Below, one piece after another: positions 1 to 9,235 of a stretch of DNA of 38,508 nucleotides. How positions within the stretch are numbered: the first letter of the stretch is position 1; every line of letters begins with the position of its first letter. A program made the position numbers and the translations under genes. The stretch spans positions 1 to 38,508 of the forward strand of contig CAILNT010000002.1 of assembly GCA_903835655.1 (NCBI GenBank), written 5' to 3'. Source of the stretch: an uncultured Pseudomonadota bacterium (GTDB lineage Bacteria; Pseudomonadota; Gammaproteobacteria; Burkholderiales; Thiobacillaceae). The notes beneath the pieces were generated by a model, which was not told the DNA's origin, ran no database searches, and saw nothing but the letters and a program-made list of their open reading frames with translations.

Positions 1-687
1 CCGATGAACATTGAGGATTGCGCCTTCGATCACGCTCACCCTCTGGGTGAACCCGCTACGCGCCCGATTGCACGGCAGGCGACGTCTGGCTGCGTTGCAC
101 CCACATGGGGCACGCCGGATTCGTAAGGCGGCAAAGCCACCAACGACTCCGCTGCTCCTCCTTGCAGGGAGCGACCATGCGCGTCGTCGCGCACCCGCAA
201 GGGGTAGGCCGGATTCGTACGCGCTCAAGCGCTACGACTCCGCGCCCTTGCCAGACAACTCGCCAGACGCGCACTCGGGCGTGTTCAACTGAGGATTCAA
301 GGTTCATCGTAACGGCAGCCGTAGCGAGAACCACGCCTGATTTCGTGCGTACCCAAAAAAATCAATGGCTTCCGCGCGCTGCCTGGTATATGATGAGCGG
401 CGTTGTGTAACACAGTAGTTGGCTTCCCGCTCCATCTCCATAGGCCGGGTACGCAAGCCCACGGGACTGTTTTCACAGCCCCATCGTCCCGACCTCACCT
501 GATCCTTTCACGGAAACCTCCGTCGATTCGGCTTCGCGGCATTCGGTTGGCGCCGATGTTTCGCGAGAATCGACCGCTATGGCTTTGTCGCCATGACGAG
601 AGCGTTTCTGTTTGCGCCCCATTGTCGGGCGCCGTTGCTCTTTGCCTGTGCCAAACGAATGGCGGGCGGAGCGCTGAAAGGATCGAT
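1..687. other. Gene-free region upstream of the DEAD-box helicase
   Basis: I see no convincing gene here. The open frames have poor coding character and no ribosome binding site. The first 245 bases hold a degenerate duplication with a period of about 92 bases: GCCGGATTCGTA occurs at 114-125 and 208-219, and CGACTCCGC at 144-152 and 235-243. The stretch from about 300 to 687 is an unusually long leader before the helicase. It contains TATGAT-like hexamers near 390 but no matched -35 that I trust. An open frame extends upstream of the helicase start to 403, but that part does not resemble the family. Confidence 0.5.
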
Positions 688-2274
688 ATGACTTTTACTA
701 CGTTAGGCCTCAACCCCGTTGTCCTGAAATGCCTGGAAACCACTGGCTACACCGTCCCCACCGAGGTGCAGCGTCAGGCGGTGCCCGCCGCGCTGGAAGG
801 ACGCGACCTGCTGGTCTCCAGCCACACCGGCAGCGGCAAGACTGCGGCCTTCCTCCTGCCCAGCCTGCATCGACTTGCTGAACCTTCCACCCTTCCCGGC
901 ACGGGCCCACGCCTGCTGGTGCTTTGCCCCACCCGTGAACTCGCCATGCAGGTGCAAAAGCAGGCGATGATCTACGGCGCCGGCATGCGCCGCTTGCGCA
1001 CCGTCTGCCTGGTCGGCGGCGCGCCGTTCGGCCCGCAGTTCCAGGCGCTGAAGGTGAACCCTGAAGTGATGATCGCCACGCCCGGCCGCCTGATCGACCA
1101 CCTGGAACGCGGCCGCATCGACTTCTCGCGCCTCGAAGTGCTGGTGCTGGACGAGGCCGACCGCATGCTGGACATGGGTTTCATCGAGGACATCGAGCAT
1201 GTCGTCTCGCGTACTCCGGCGTCGCGCCAGACCCTGCTGTTCTCCGCCACCCTGGATGGCATGGTGGGCAAGATCGCCGCGGAAATGACCAACAACCCGC
1301 TGCGCATATCCGTGGAAATCAAGGAAGAGCACAAGGCCAATATCGACCAGCGCATCCTATTCTCCGACGACATCGGCCACAAACATCGCCTGCTCGACGT
1401 GCTGCTGCGCGATCTGGACCTGACACAGGCACTGATCTTCACCGCCACCAAACGTAGCGCCGAGGAATTGTCGGAGACCCTGCTGGAACAGGGCCATTCC
1501 GCCGCGGCCCTGCATGGCGACATGCCGCAACACAAGCGCACCCGCACCCTGCAACGTCTGCGTGACGGCCAGGTGCGCTTTCTCGTGGCCACCGACGTCG
1601 CCGCGCGCGGCATCGATGTCGCCGGCATCAGCCATGTCATCAACTTCGACGCGCCGCGCCAGGCCGAAGATTACGTACACCGCATCGGCCGTACCGGCCG
1701 CGCCGGCCGTACCGGCATCGCCATCACCATGGTGAACAGTAAGGAACGCCATCTGGTGCGCGAAATCGAGCGCTATATCGGCAAGAGCGTGCGCGTCGAC
1801 ATCATCGCCGGCCTGGAGCCCTCGGCCCGTCCCGAGCGCAGTTTCGACAAATCGCGTGGCGGCAAGAGCGGCTACGGCGTTGGCGGATACAACAAGGCCG
1901 GCGCCAGCCCGAAACCCTGGGGAGAGCGCAAGTTCGGCGAAAAACCCGCGAGCGATCGTCCCTGGGGCGAGAAGAAATGGGCCGACAAGCCCGCTGACCG
2001 GCCGCGCGGCGAAGGCGCTCCCCGCGCATACGGCCAACGGGATGTTCCCGCGCCGCGCCATGACGATGATAACCGCGGCAACTCCATCAACTACGGCGCA
2101 GCCAGCCCGCAGGCGCGCCCCGCCCGAGACGGCAACACCTGGACCAAGCCGGAAGGCGCGCACGTAACCAAGGCCTGGGTAAACAAGTCCGACACGCGTC
2201 CGGCCTTCAAGAGCGCGCGCGGCGAGGACACACGCCCCGCGGCCGCCAAGCCGCGCGGCCGTCAGAGCTGGTAA
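688..2274 (+). CDS. rhlE: DEAD-box ATP-dependent RNA helicase, RhlE type
   Basis: This 528-residue protein unwinds short RNA duplexes using ATP, in roles such as ribosome assembly and RNA decay, in the cytoplasm. All family motifs are visible: Q motif before motif I, Walker A SSHTGSGKT, PTRELA, DEAD within VLDEADRMLD, SAT in LLFSATLD, VATDVAARGID and HRIGRTGRAG. The helicase core covers about residues 1-375. The remaining 150 residues are a low-complexity basic tail with repeated KPWGE/RPWGE-like units and many G, R, K and W residues, as in RNA-binding tails of this family. The ATG at 688 was chosen because GAAAGGA lies 5 bases upstream and the protein then begins right before the Q motif. 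The assignment to RhlE rather than another DEAD-box subgroup is inferred from the tail and overall size. Confidence 0.93.
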   Translation: MTFTTLGLNPVVLKCLETTGYTVPTEVQRQAVPAALEGRDLLVSSHTGSGKTAAFLLPSLHRLAEPSTLPGTGPRLLVLCPTRELAMQVQKQAMIYGAGMRRLRTVCLVGGAPFGPQFQALKVNPEVMIATPGRLIDHLERGRIDFSRLEVLVLDEADRMLDMGFIEDIEHVVSRTPASRQTLLFSATLDGMVGKIAAEMTNNPLRISVEIKEEHKANIDQRILFSDDIGHKHRLLDVLLRDLDLTQALIFTATKRSAEELSETLLEQGHSAAALHGDMPQHKRTRTLQRLRDGQVRFLVATDVAARGIDVAGISHVINFDAPRQAEDYVHRIGRTGRAGRTGIAITMVNSKERHLVREIERYIGKSVRVDIIAGLEPSARPERSFDKSRGGKSGYGVGGYNKAGASPKPWGERKFGEKPASDRPWGEKKWADKPADRPRGEGAPRAYGQRDVPAPRHDDDNRGNSINYGAASPQARPARDGNTWTKPEGAHVTKAWVNKSDTRPAFKSARGEDTRPAAAKPRGRQSW

Positions 2275-2308
2275 GTCGGTAGGAGCCGTTTCGACCCGGA
2301 GGGTGTAG

Positions 2309-3893
<1,585 letters not shown>

Positions 3894-3948
3894 TCGTCAT
3901 GACCGCAGTGTTAGAATCCGCCGGTTTTCCTTCTCGCTCCCGCTTACC

Positions 3949-4272
3949 ATGTCCTCTCTGATTCCTTCCGCTTTCGCCGCGGCACCTGGTCAGCCCGACC
4001 CGATCATGACTTTTCTGCCACTGATTGTCCTCTTCGCCCTGTTCTACTTCATGATCATTCGCCCGCAGATGAAGCGTGCCAAGGATCAGAAATCGATGCA
4101 GGAAACCATCGCCAAGGGCGACGAGGTCATCACCGCCGGTGGCCAGGTCGGCCGCGTGGTGAAGGTGTCCGAACAATACCTCACCCTGGATATCGGCGGC
4201 GGCGTGGAATCCCACTTCCAGCGCGGCACGGTCCAGACTGTCCTGCCCAAGGGGACGATCAAGGATCTGTGA
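3949..4272 (+). CDS. yajC: Sec translocon accessory subunit YajC
   Basis: A small (107-residue) inner-membrane partner of the SecDF complex that supports protein export through SecYEG. It has one membrane segment (FLPLIVLFALFYFMIIRP, about residues 22-39) followed by the family motif RPQMKR and a cytoplasmic domain with GDEVITAGGQVGRV. The ATG at 3949 places the membrane segment at the usual distance from the N terminus. An in-frame opening continues far upstream inside tgt in another frame and is not coding. It lies 55 bases after tgt and 85 bases before secD. Confidence 0.96.
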   Translation: MSSLIPSAFAAAPGQPDPIMTFLPLIVLFALFYFMIIRPQMKRAKDQKSMQETIAKGDEVITAGGQVGRVVKVSEQYLTLDIGGGVESHFQRGTVQTVLPKGTIKDL

Positions 4273-4286
4273 GTTGTCAGTTATGC

Positions 4287-4308
4287 GTTGCGAGTCGTTG
4301 CTCGCAAC
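4287..4308 (+). repeat. Hairpin between yajC and secD
   Basis: A perfect 8-bp inverted repeat GTTGCGAG / CTCGCAAC with a 6-base loop, in the 85-base gap. It is embedded in a longer imperfect dyad: GAGTTGTCAGTTATG before it and CATAACCAGTAACTC after it. There is no T tract, so it is not a standard terminator. It may be an intergenic repeat or mRNA-stabilising structure; its function is not clear. Confidence 0.45.
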
Positions 4309-4357
4309 CGCCCGGCCCCAGCTCCAAACTCATAACCAGTAACTCGACACCGCTTCT

Positions 4358-6187
4358 ATGAACCGCTACCCACTCTGGAAATACATCGTCATCAGCCTGG
4401 CTGTGCTGGTTTCGTTTCTCTACACCTTGCCCAACTTCTTCGGCGAAGTGCCAGCGGTGCAGGTGATCCCGGTGCGCACCACCGTCAAGGTGGACACGGC
4501 GCTGCTGCAACAGGTCGAATCCGCCCTGAAAGCGGCGGGCATCGCTACGACCGGGGTGACGCTGGACGAGCACAGCATCAAGGCGCGTTTCACCAGCACC
4601 GATATCCAGATCAAGGCCAAGGACATCGTCCAGAGCGCCTTGGGCCCGGGCTATACGGTGGCGCTGAACCTGCTGCCCGCCTCACCTCGCTGGCTGACCG
4701 GGATCGGCGCCTTGCCCATGAATCTCGGCCTGGACCTGCGCGGTGGCGTGCACTTCCTCCTGCAAGTGGACATGCCCCGCGCGCTGGAGAAGGCCGCGGA
4801 GCGCTACCAGGGCGACATCCGCACCCTGTTGCGCGAAGCCAAGGTGCGTTATAGCGGCATCGAGCGCGTGGGCGCACAGGTGACCATCAAATTCCACGAT
4901 GCCGTGCAGCGCGGCGCCGCGAGAAAGGCGATCGAGAACGCCTACACGGAGTTGCAGTTGACCGACAGCGGCGGCGGCGAGGAATATGTACTCACCGCGG
5001 CCCTGAAGCTGCAGGCGCAGGTGAAGACCCAGGAATACGCGCTGCAACAGAACCTGACCACGCTGCGCAACCGGGTCAACGAACTCGGTGTGGCCGAGCC
5101 GGTAATCCAGCAGCAGGGCGTGGACCGCGTCGTGGTGCAGTTGCCCGGCGTGCAGGACACCGCGCGCGCCAAGGAAATCCTCGGCCGCACAGCCACCCTG
5201 GAAATCCGCATGGTGGACGAGGAACGGATGCAGGATGCCAACGTGGTTCGGGCCGCGACCACGGGGCAGGCCCCGTTCGGCACCGAGCTCTATTACGAGC
5301 GCGACGGCCGCCCGGTGCTGGTGAAGAAGACCGTGGTGCTGACCGGCGACTACATCACCGATGCCCAACCCGGCTTCGACAACCAGACTTCGCAGGCCGC
5401 GGTACACGTCAACCTGGATGGACGGGGTGCACGCATCTTCAAGAACGTCACCCGCGAGAACGTGGGCAAACGCATGGCCATCCTCCTGATCGAGAAGGGC
5501 AAGACCGAAGTGGTCACCGCCCCCGTGATCCGCGAGGAAATCGGCGGCGGCCGGGTGCAGATCACCGGCATGGATTCTCCCCAGGAAGCTTCCGACGTCT
5601 CCCTGCTGCTGCGTGCCGGCGCGCTGGCCGCCCCCATGGAAATCGTCGAGGAACGCACGGTCGGCCCTTCCCTGGGCGCGGACAACATCGCCCGCGGCCT
5701 CAACTCCACCCTGGTCGGATTCGCCGCCATCGCCCTGTTCATGATCGTCTACTACCGCTGGTTCGGCGTGATCTCGACCTCGGCCCTGATCATGAACCTG
5801 CTGTTCCTCGTGGCCATCCTGTCCATGATGCAGGCCACCCTGACCCTGCCGGGCATCGCCGGCATTGCCCTGACCCTGGGCATGTCGATCGACGCCAATG
5901 TCCTCATCAACGAGCGCATCCGCGAGGAACTGCGCAATGGCAATTCGCCGCAAGCCGCAATCGACGCCGGTTACGCGCGCGCCTGGGACACCATCCTGGA
6001 CTCCAACGTCACCACACTGATCGCCGGCATGGCCATGTTCTGGCTGGGTTCCGGCCCCGTGCGCGGCTTTGCCGTCGTGCTTTGCCTGGGCATTCTGACC
6101 TCGATGTTCAGCGCCGTGACCGTTTCTCGCGCCGTCGTCAACCTCACCTTCGGCCGAGTCAAACGCCTGACTCACGTTTCCATCTAA
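4358..6187 (+). CDS. secD: Protein translocase subunit SecD
   Basis: Inner-membrane component that, with SecF, uses the proton motive force to complete protein export on the periplasmic side. At 609 residues it is full length. It shows an N-terminal membrane anchor (residues about 8-28), the periplasmic P1 region starting with LGLDLRGGVHFLLQVD, and a C-terminal bundle of membrane segments from about residue 450. The conserved GMSIDANVLINERIREEL motif is present. secF follows after 9 bases, so the two are surely co-transcribed. Confidence 0.97.
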   Translation: MNRYPLWKYIVISLAVLVSFLYTLPNFFGEVPAVQVIPVRTTVKVDTALLQQVESALKAAGIATTGVTLDEHSIKARFTSTDIQIKAKDIVQSALGPGYTVALNLLPASPRWLTGIGALPMNLGLDLRGGVHFLLQVDMPRALEKAAERYQGDIRTLLREAKVRYSGIERVGAQVTIKFHDAVQRGAARKAIENAYTELQLTDSGGGEEYVLTAALKLQAQVKTQEYALQQNLTTLRNRVNELGVAEPVIQQQGVDRVVVQLPGVQDTARAKEILGRTATLEIRMVDEERMQDANVVRAATTGQAPFGTELYYERDGRPVLVKKTVVLTGDYITDAQPGFDNQTSQAAVHVNLDGRGARIFKNVTRENVGKRMAILLIEKGKTEVVTAPVIREEIGGGRVQITGMDSPQEASDVSLLLRAGALAAPMEIVEERTVGPSLGADNIARGLNSTLVGFAAIALFMIVYYRWFGVISTSALIMNLLFLVAILSMMQATLTLPGIAGIALTLGMSIDANVLINERIREELRNGNSPQAAIDAGYARAWDTILDSNVTTLIAGMAMFWLGSGPVRGFAVVLCLGILTSMFSAVTVSRAVVNLTFGRVKRLTHVSI

Positions 6188-6196
6188 GGAATCAGC

Positions 6197-7126
6197 ATGG
6201 AACTCTTCAAGATCAAGAAAGACATCCCCTTCATGCGCCACGCGGTGCCCACCGCGCTGCTGTCGGCGGCCACCTTCGTCGCCGCCATCCTCTTCCTGGT
6301 GCTCCAGGGCCTCAACCTGGGCGTGGATTTCACCGGTGGCACGGTGATGGAAGTGAGCTACGCACAACCGGCCGATATCCACGGTGTGCGCATGACTCTG
6401 GCCCGGGGCGGTTTCGCCGATGCCCAGGTGCAGAACTTCGGCACCGCCCACGATGTCCTCATTCGCCTGCCCATGAAGCACGGCGTGACCTCCGTGCACC
6501 TCAGCGAACAGGCGATGGCCTTGCTGAAACAGGGCGATGCCGCGGTCACGCTCAAGCGAGTGGAGTTCGTCGGCCCGCAGGTCGGCAAGGAATTGCTGGA
6601 GGATGGCGCACTCGCCTTGCTGGTGGTGTCCATCGGCATCGTCCTCTACCTGGCGCTGCGCTTCGAGTGGCGTTTCGCGGTCGGCGCCATCGCCGCCACT
6701 GCGCACGACGTGGTCATCATCCTCGGCCTGTTCGCCCTGTTCCGCTGGGAATTCAACCTCACCGTGCTGGCGGCGGTGCTGGCCATCCTGGGGTACTCGG
6801 TGAACGACACCGTGGTGGTGTTCGACCGGATCCGCGAGAACTTCAAGAAGACCCGCTCCAGCGACGTCCCCGGCATCATCGACAACGCCATCACCGCGAC
6901 CCTGTCTCGGACCGTCATCACCCACATCACCACCCAGTTGATGGTTTTCGCCATGCTCTTCCTGGGGGGTGAGGTGCTGTTCTACTTCGCCCTGGCCCTG
7001 ACCATCGGTATCGTCATCGGCACCTATTCCTCGATCCTTGTCGCCAGCCCCATAGTCATGTGGCTGGGCGTCTCGCGCGAAGACTTCATCAAACCCGTGA
7101 AGACCGAATCTGGCGCGGTGGTCTGA
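6197..7126 (+). CDS. secF: Protein translocase subunit SecF
   Basis: Partner of SecD in the membrane complex that drives late steps of protein export. The protein has 309 residues. It has an N-terminal membrane segment, the LGVDFTGGTVMEV motif at the start of the periplasmic domain, and the conserved GYSVNDTVVVFDRIREN motif in the C-terminal membrane bundle. The start has an AAGGA ribosome binding site just after the secD stop codon. The downstream dedA gene follows after 44 bases. Confidence 0.97.
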   Translation: MELFKIKKDIPFMRHAVPTALLSAATFVAAILFLVLQGLNLGVDFTGGTVMEVSYAQPADIHGVRMTLARGGFADAQVQNFGTAHDVLIRLPMKHGVTSVHLSEQAMALLKQGDAAVTLKRVEFVGPQVGKELLEDGALALLVVSIGIVLYLALRFEWRFAVGAIAATAHDVVIILGLFALFRWEFNLTVLAAVLAILGYSVNDTVVVFDRIRENFKKTRSSDVPGIIDNAITATLSRTVITHITTQLMVFAMLFLGGEVLFYFALALTIGIVIGTYSSILVASPIVMWLGVSREDFIKPVKTESGAVV

Positions 7127-7170
7127 TCGAAGTGCCGAGACCCGGATAGCGCACTCGGCGCCCACCGTTC

Positions 7171-7803
7171 ATGGAACTTCTCGACTTCGTCCTGCATCTG
7201 GACCGGCATCTCGCGCTGCTGGTGGAACAGTATGGCGTCCTGGTCTACGCGATCCTGTTCGCCATCGTCTTCATGGAAACCGGCCTCGTGGTGACGCCCT
7301 TCCTGCCGGGTGACTCCCTGCTGTTCGTGGCGGGGGCCGTGGCCGCCGCCGGAGGCATGGACCCCGTGCTCCTGGGCGCCATCCTGATCGCGGCGGCGCT
7401 GTGCGGCGACAACGTGAACTACTGGATCGGCCGCTTCCTCGGGCCCAGGTTGTTTCGCTACAAGGGCTGGCTGAAGCAGGAAAATCTCGACCGCACCCAT
7501 GCCTTCATGGAAAGACACGGCCCCAAGGCCATCGTCATCGCCCGCTTCGTCCCGGTGGTGCGGACCTTCGTCCCCTTCGTCAGTGGCCTGGGCCGCCTGA
7601 CCTACCTCCGTTTCCTCGGCTTTTCCGTGCTGGGCGCCCTGCTCTGGGTCGGGCTACTGCTTTCGGCCGGCTATTTCTTCGGCAATCTGACCGTGGTCAA
7701 GAACAACCTCAGCGCCGTCCTCCTGCTGATTGTGGGCCTGTCCATCCTGCCCGGAGTCATCGAGTATTTCAGGCAGAGAGCGCCGCGCCAGGAAGCCCGG
7801 TAG
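7171..7803 (+). CDS. DedA family inner-membrane protein
   Basis: A 210-residue polytopic membrane protein of the DedA/SNARE-associated family. Members are implicated in recycling undecaprenyl phosphate and other lipids across the inner membrane and in envelope stress tolerance. Visible hallmarks are ETGLVVTPFLPGDSLLF near residue 40 and the arginine motif RFVPVVRTFVPFVSG near residue 130, both needed for function in studied members. Several hydrophobic segments follow. It reads in the same direction as secF with a 44-base gap and may be part of that transcript. I cannot tell which subgroup (YqjA, YghB or DedA) it belongs to. Confidence 0.9.
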   Translation: MELLDFVLHLDRHLALLVEQYGVLVYAILFAIVFMETGLVVTPFLPGDSLLFVAGAVAAAGGMDPVLLGAILIAAALCGDNVNYWIGRFLGPRLFRYKGWLKQENLDRTHAFMERHGPKAIVIARFVPVVRTFVPFVSGLGRLTYLRFLGFSVLGALLWVGLLLSAGYFFGNLTVVKNNLSAVLLLIVGLSILPGVIEYFRQRAPRQEAR

Positions 7804-7859
7804 GCAAACGCCACCGGGCGGTGAAGCGACCGGACGTGGGCACTTGCGTCTGCTCTGTC

Positions 7860-7875
7860 GGCCCGAAATCGGGCC
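7860..7875. terminator. Palindrome between convergent dedA and MFS genes
   Basis: GGCCCGAAATCGGGCC forms a 6-bp GC-rich stem with an AAAT loop between two converging genes. There is no T tract on either side, so it would be at best a weak or Rho-assisted terminator. The placement rather than the structure is the argument. Confidence 0.35.
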
Positions 7876-7884
7876 TCCCACACA

Positions 7885-9093
7885 CTATCGATGTGCGGCG
7901 ATGACGGGCGCGACCGGCACCATACGCAAGTCCGGCAGGAACACCGCCAGCAGGCCCAGGAGCGGCAGGAAAGAACAGACGTGATAGACCACGTCGATGC
8001 CCCAGCGGTCGGCAACCTGACCGAGCACGGCGGCACCTACGCCGGCCAGGCCGAAGGCGAGGCCGAAAAACAGACCGGAGATCGTCCCGACCCGACCGGG
8101 AATGAGTTCCTGCGCGTAGACGATCATGGCTGGGAAGGCCGAGGCCAGCATGAAGCCGATGATCATGGTCAGCGCTACCGAGGCTTCCAGACCGACATAA
8201 GGCAGAGCCAGGGTGAAGGGGGCCACGCCCAGGATGGACATCCAGATCACCTGCTTGCGGCCGATACGGTCGCCGATCGGCCCGCCCAACAGCGTGCCGG
8301 CTGCCACGGCGAAGAGAAAATAGAACAAGTGGTACTGCGCCGCCTGGGTGCCGATCTGGTAATGGTGCATCAGGTAGAAGATGAGGAAGCTGTTGATGCT
8401 GGCCAGGTAGAAGAACTTGGAGAAGATCAGCGCCAACAGCACACCCAACGTGGTCAGGACGCTGCGCCTGGGCAAGGCATGCAATTCCGTGGCGGCTTGC
8501 CGTTTCGGCCTCCGGTTCTGGTGGCCGTACCACACGCCCACCCCGGCGAGCACGATCATCGCCAGGAGGGCGATCAGGGAGAACAAGGCGATGCTGCGCT
8601 GTCCGTGCGGCAGCACGACCCAGGCCGCCAGCAGTGGGCCGAAGGCGGCGCCGGCATTGCCGCCTACCTGGAAGATGGATTGCGCCAGACCGTGGCGCCC
8701 GCCCGAGGCCATGCGTGCCACGCGCGAGGATTCCGGATGAAAGATGGCCGAGCCGGTGCCCACTAACGCAGCGGCGACCAGCAACATGGGGAAGCTCGCT
8801 GCCTGCGACAGGGTGAGCAGGCCGAGCAGGGTGCAGCCCATCCCCAGGGAGAGGGAAAAAGGCATGGGGCGCCGGTCGGTGTAGAAGCCGACCAGCGGCT
8901 GTAACAGCGAGGCGGTGAACTGGAAGGCCAGGGTAATCATGCCGATCTGCCCGAAATCGAGATGGAACTGCGCCTTGAACATGGGATAGATGGCAATCAT
9001 CAACGACTGCATGGTGTCGTTGAGAAAATGGGAAAAACTGATGGCGCCCAATACCTTGAAGGCGGTGCGGTCGGCTTGGGGTTCTGTAGTCAC
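7885..9093 (-). CDS. MFS transporter, fosmidomycin-resistance (Fsr) type
   Basis: A 402-residue major facilitator with about 12 membrane segments, closest in look to the Fsr drug efflux group. The early motif FKVLGAISFSHFLNDTMQSL, the motif-A loop GFYTDRRPMPFS and the second loop GGPIGDRIGRKQ are typical. Fsr proteins export fosmidomycin, an inhibitor of the MEP isoprenoid pathway, but many relatives have unknown substrates. The start is uncertain: GTG at 9093 (MTTEPQ), GTG at 9105 and GTG at 9174 are all in frame, and none has a clear ribosome binding site. A perfect TATAAT at 9122-9127 on the minus strand favours one of the inner starts. It converges on dedA and diverges from the GGDEF-EAL gene. 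Confidence 0.85.
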   Translation of the reverse strand: MTTEPQADRTAFKVLGAISFSHFLNDTMQSLMIAIYPMFKAQFHLDFGQIGMITLAFQFTASLLQPLVGFYTDRRPMPFSLSLGMGCTLLGLLTLSQAASFPMLLVAAALVGTGSAIFHPESSRVARMASGGRHGLAQSIFQVGGNAGAAFGPLLAAWVVLPHGQRSIALFSLIALLAMIVLAGVGVWYGHQNRRPKRQAATELHALPRRSVLTTLGVLLALIFSKFFYLASINSFLIFYLMHHYQIGTQAAQYHLFYFLFAVAAGTLLGGPIGDRIGRKQVIWMSILGVAPFTLALPYVGLEASVALTMIIGFMLASAFPAMIVYAQELIPGRVGTISGLFFGLAFGLAGVGAAVLGQVADRWGIDVVYHVCSFLPLLGLLAVFLPDLRMVPVAPVIAAHR

Positions 9094-9121
9094 GGTCGGG
9101 ATCACACGGGTGGAACCGGGG

Positions 9122-9127
9122 ATTATA
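9122..9127 (-). promoter_or_regulatory. Possible -10 element for the MFS gene
   Basis: The minus strand reads TATAAT here, a perfect -10 hexamer, about 29 bases before the GTG at 9093. No good -35 sits 17 bases upstream, so support is partial. If real, the GTG at 9174 cannot be the start codon. Confidence 0.35.
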
Positions 9128-9235
9128 TCGCTGCCCGCCAGCCACCCACGGCGCCACGGCACAGCCCTGACCACGGATATATATCTTTAGACATACTCAA
9201 GGCCTTCGCCCCTGGGTAGGAAATGGCTATGATCC

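Noticed and set aside
403-687. N-terminal extension of the helicase frame by 95 codons
   Set aside because: The extra residues do not fit DEAD-box proteins, and a good ribosome binding site is present before 688.
4682-7165. Very long open frame (827 codons) on the minus strand opposite secD and secF
   Set aside because: It is rich in H, D, Q and G in the way typical of the mirror strand of GC-rich genes, has no recognisable domain and lies wholly under two clear genes.
7885-9174. Longest version of the MFS gene starting at GTG 9174
   Set aside because: The additional residues (MVRAVPWRRG...) do not fit the family and a TATAAT lies inside this extension.
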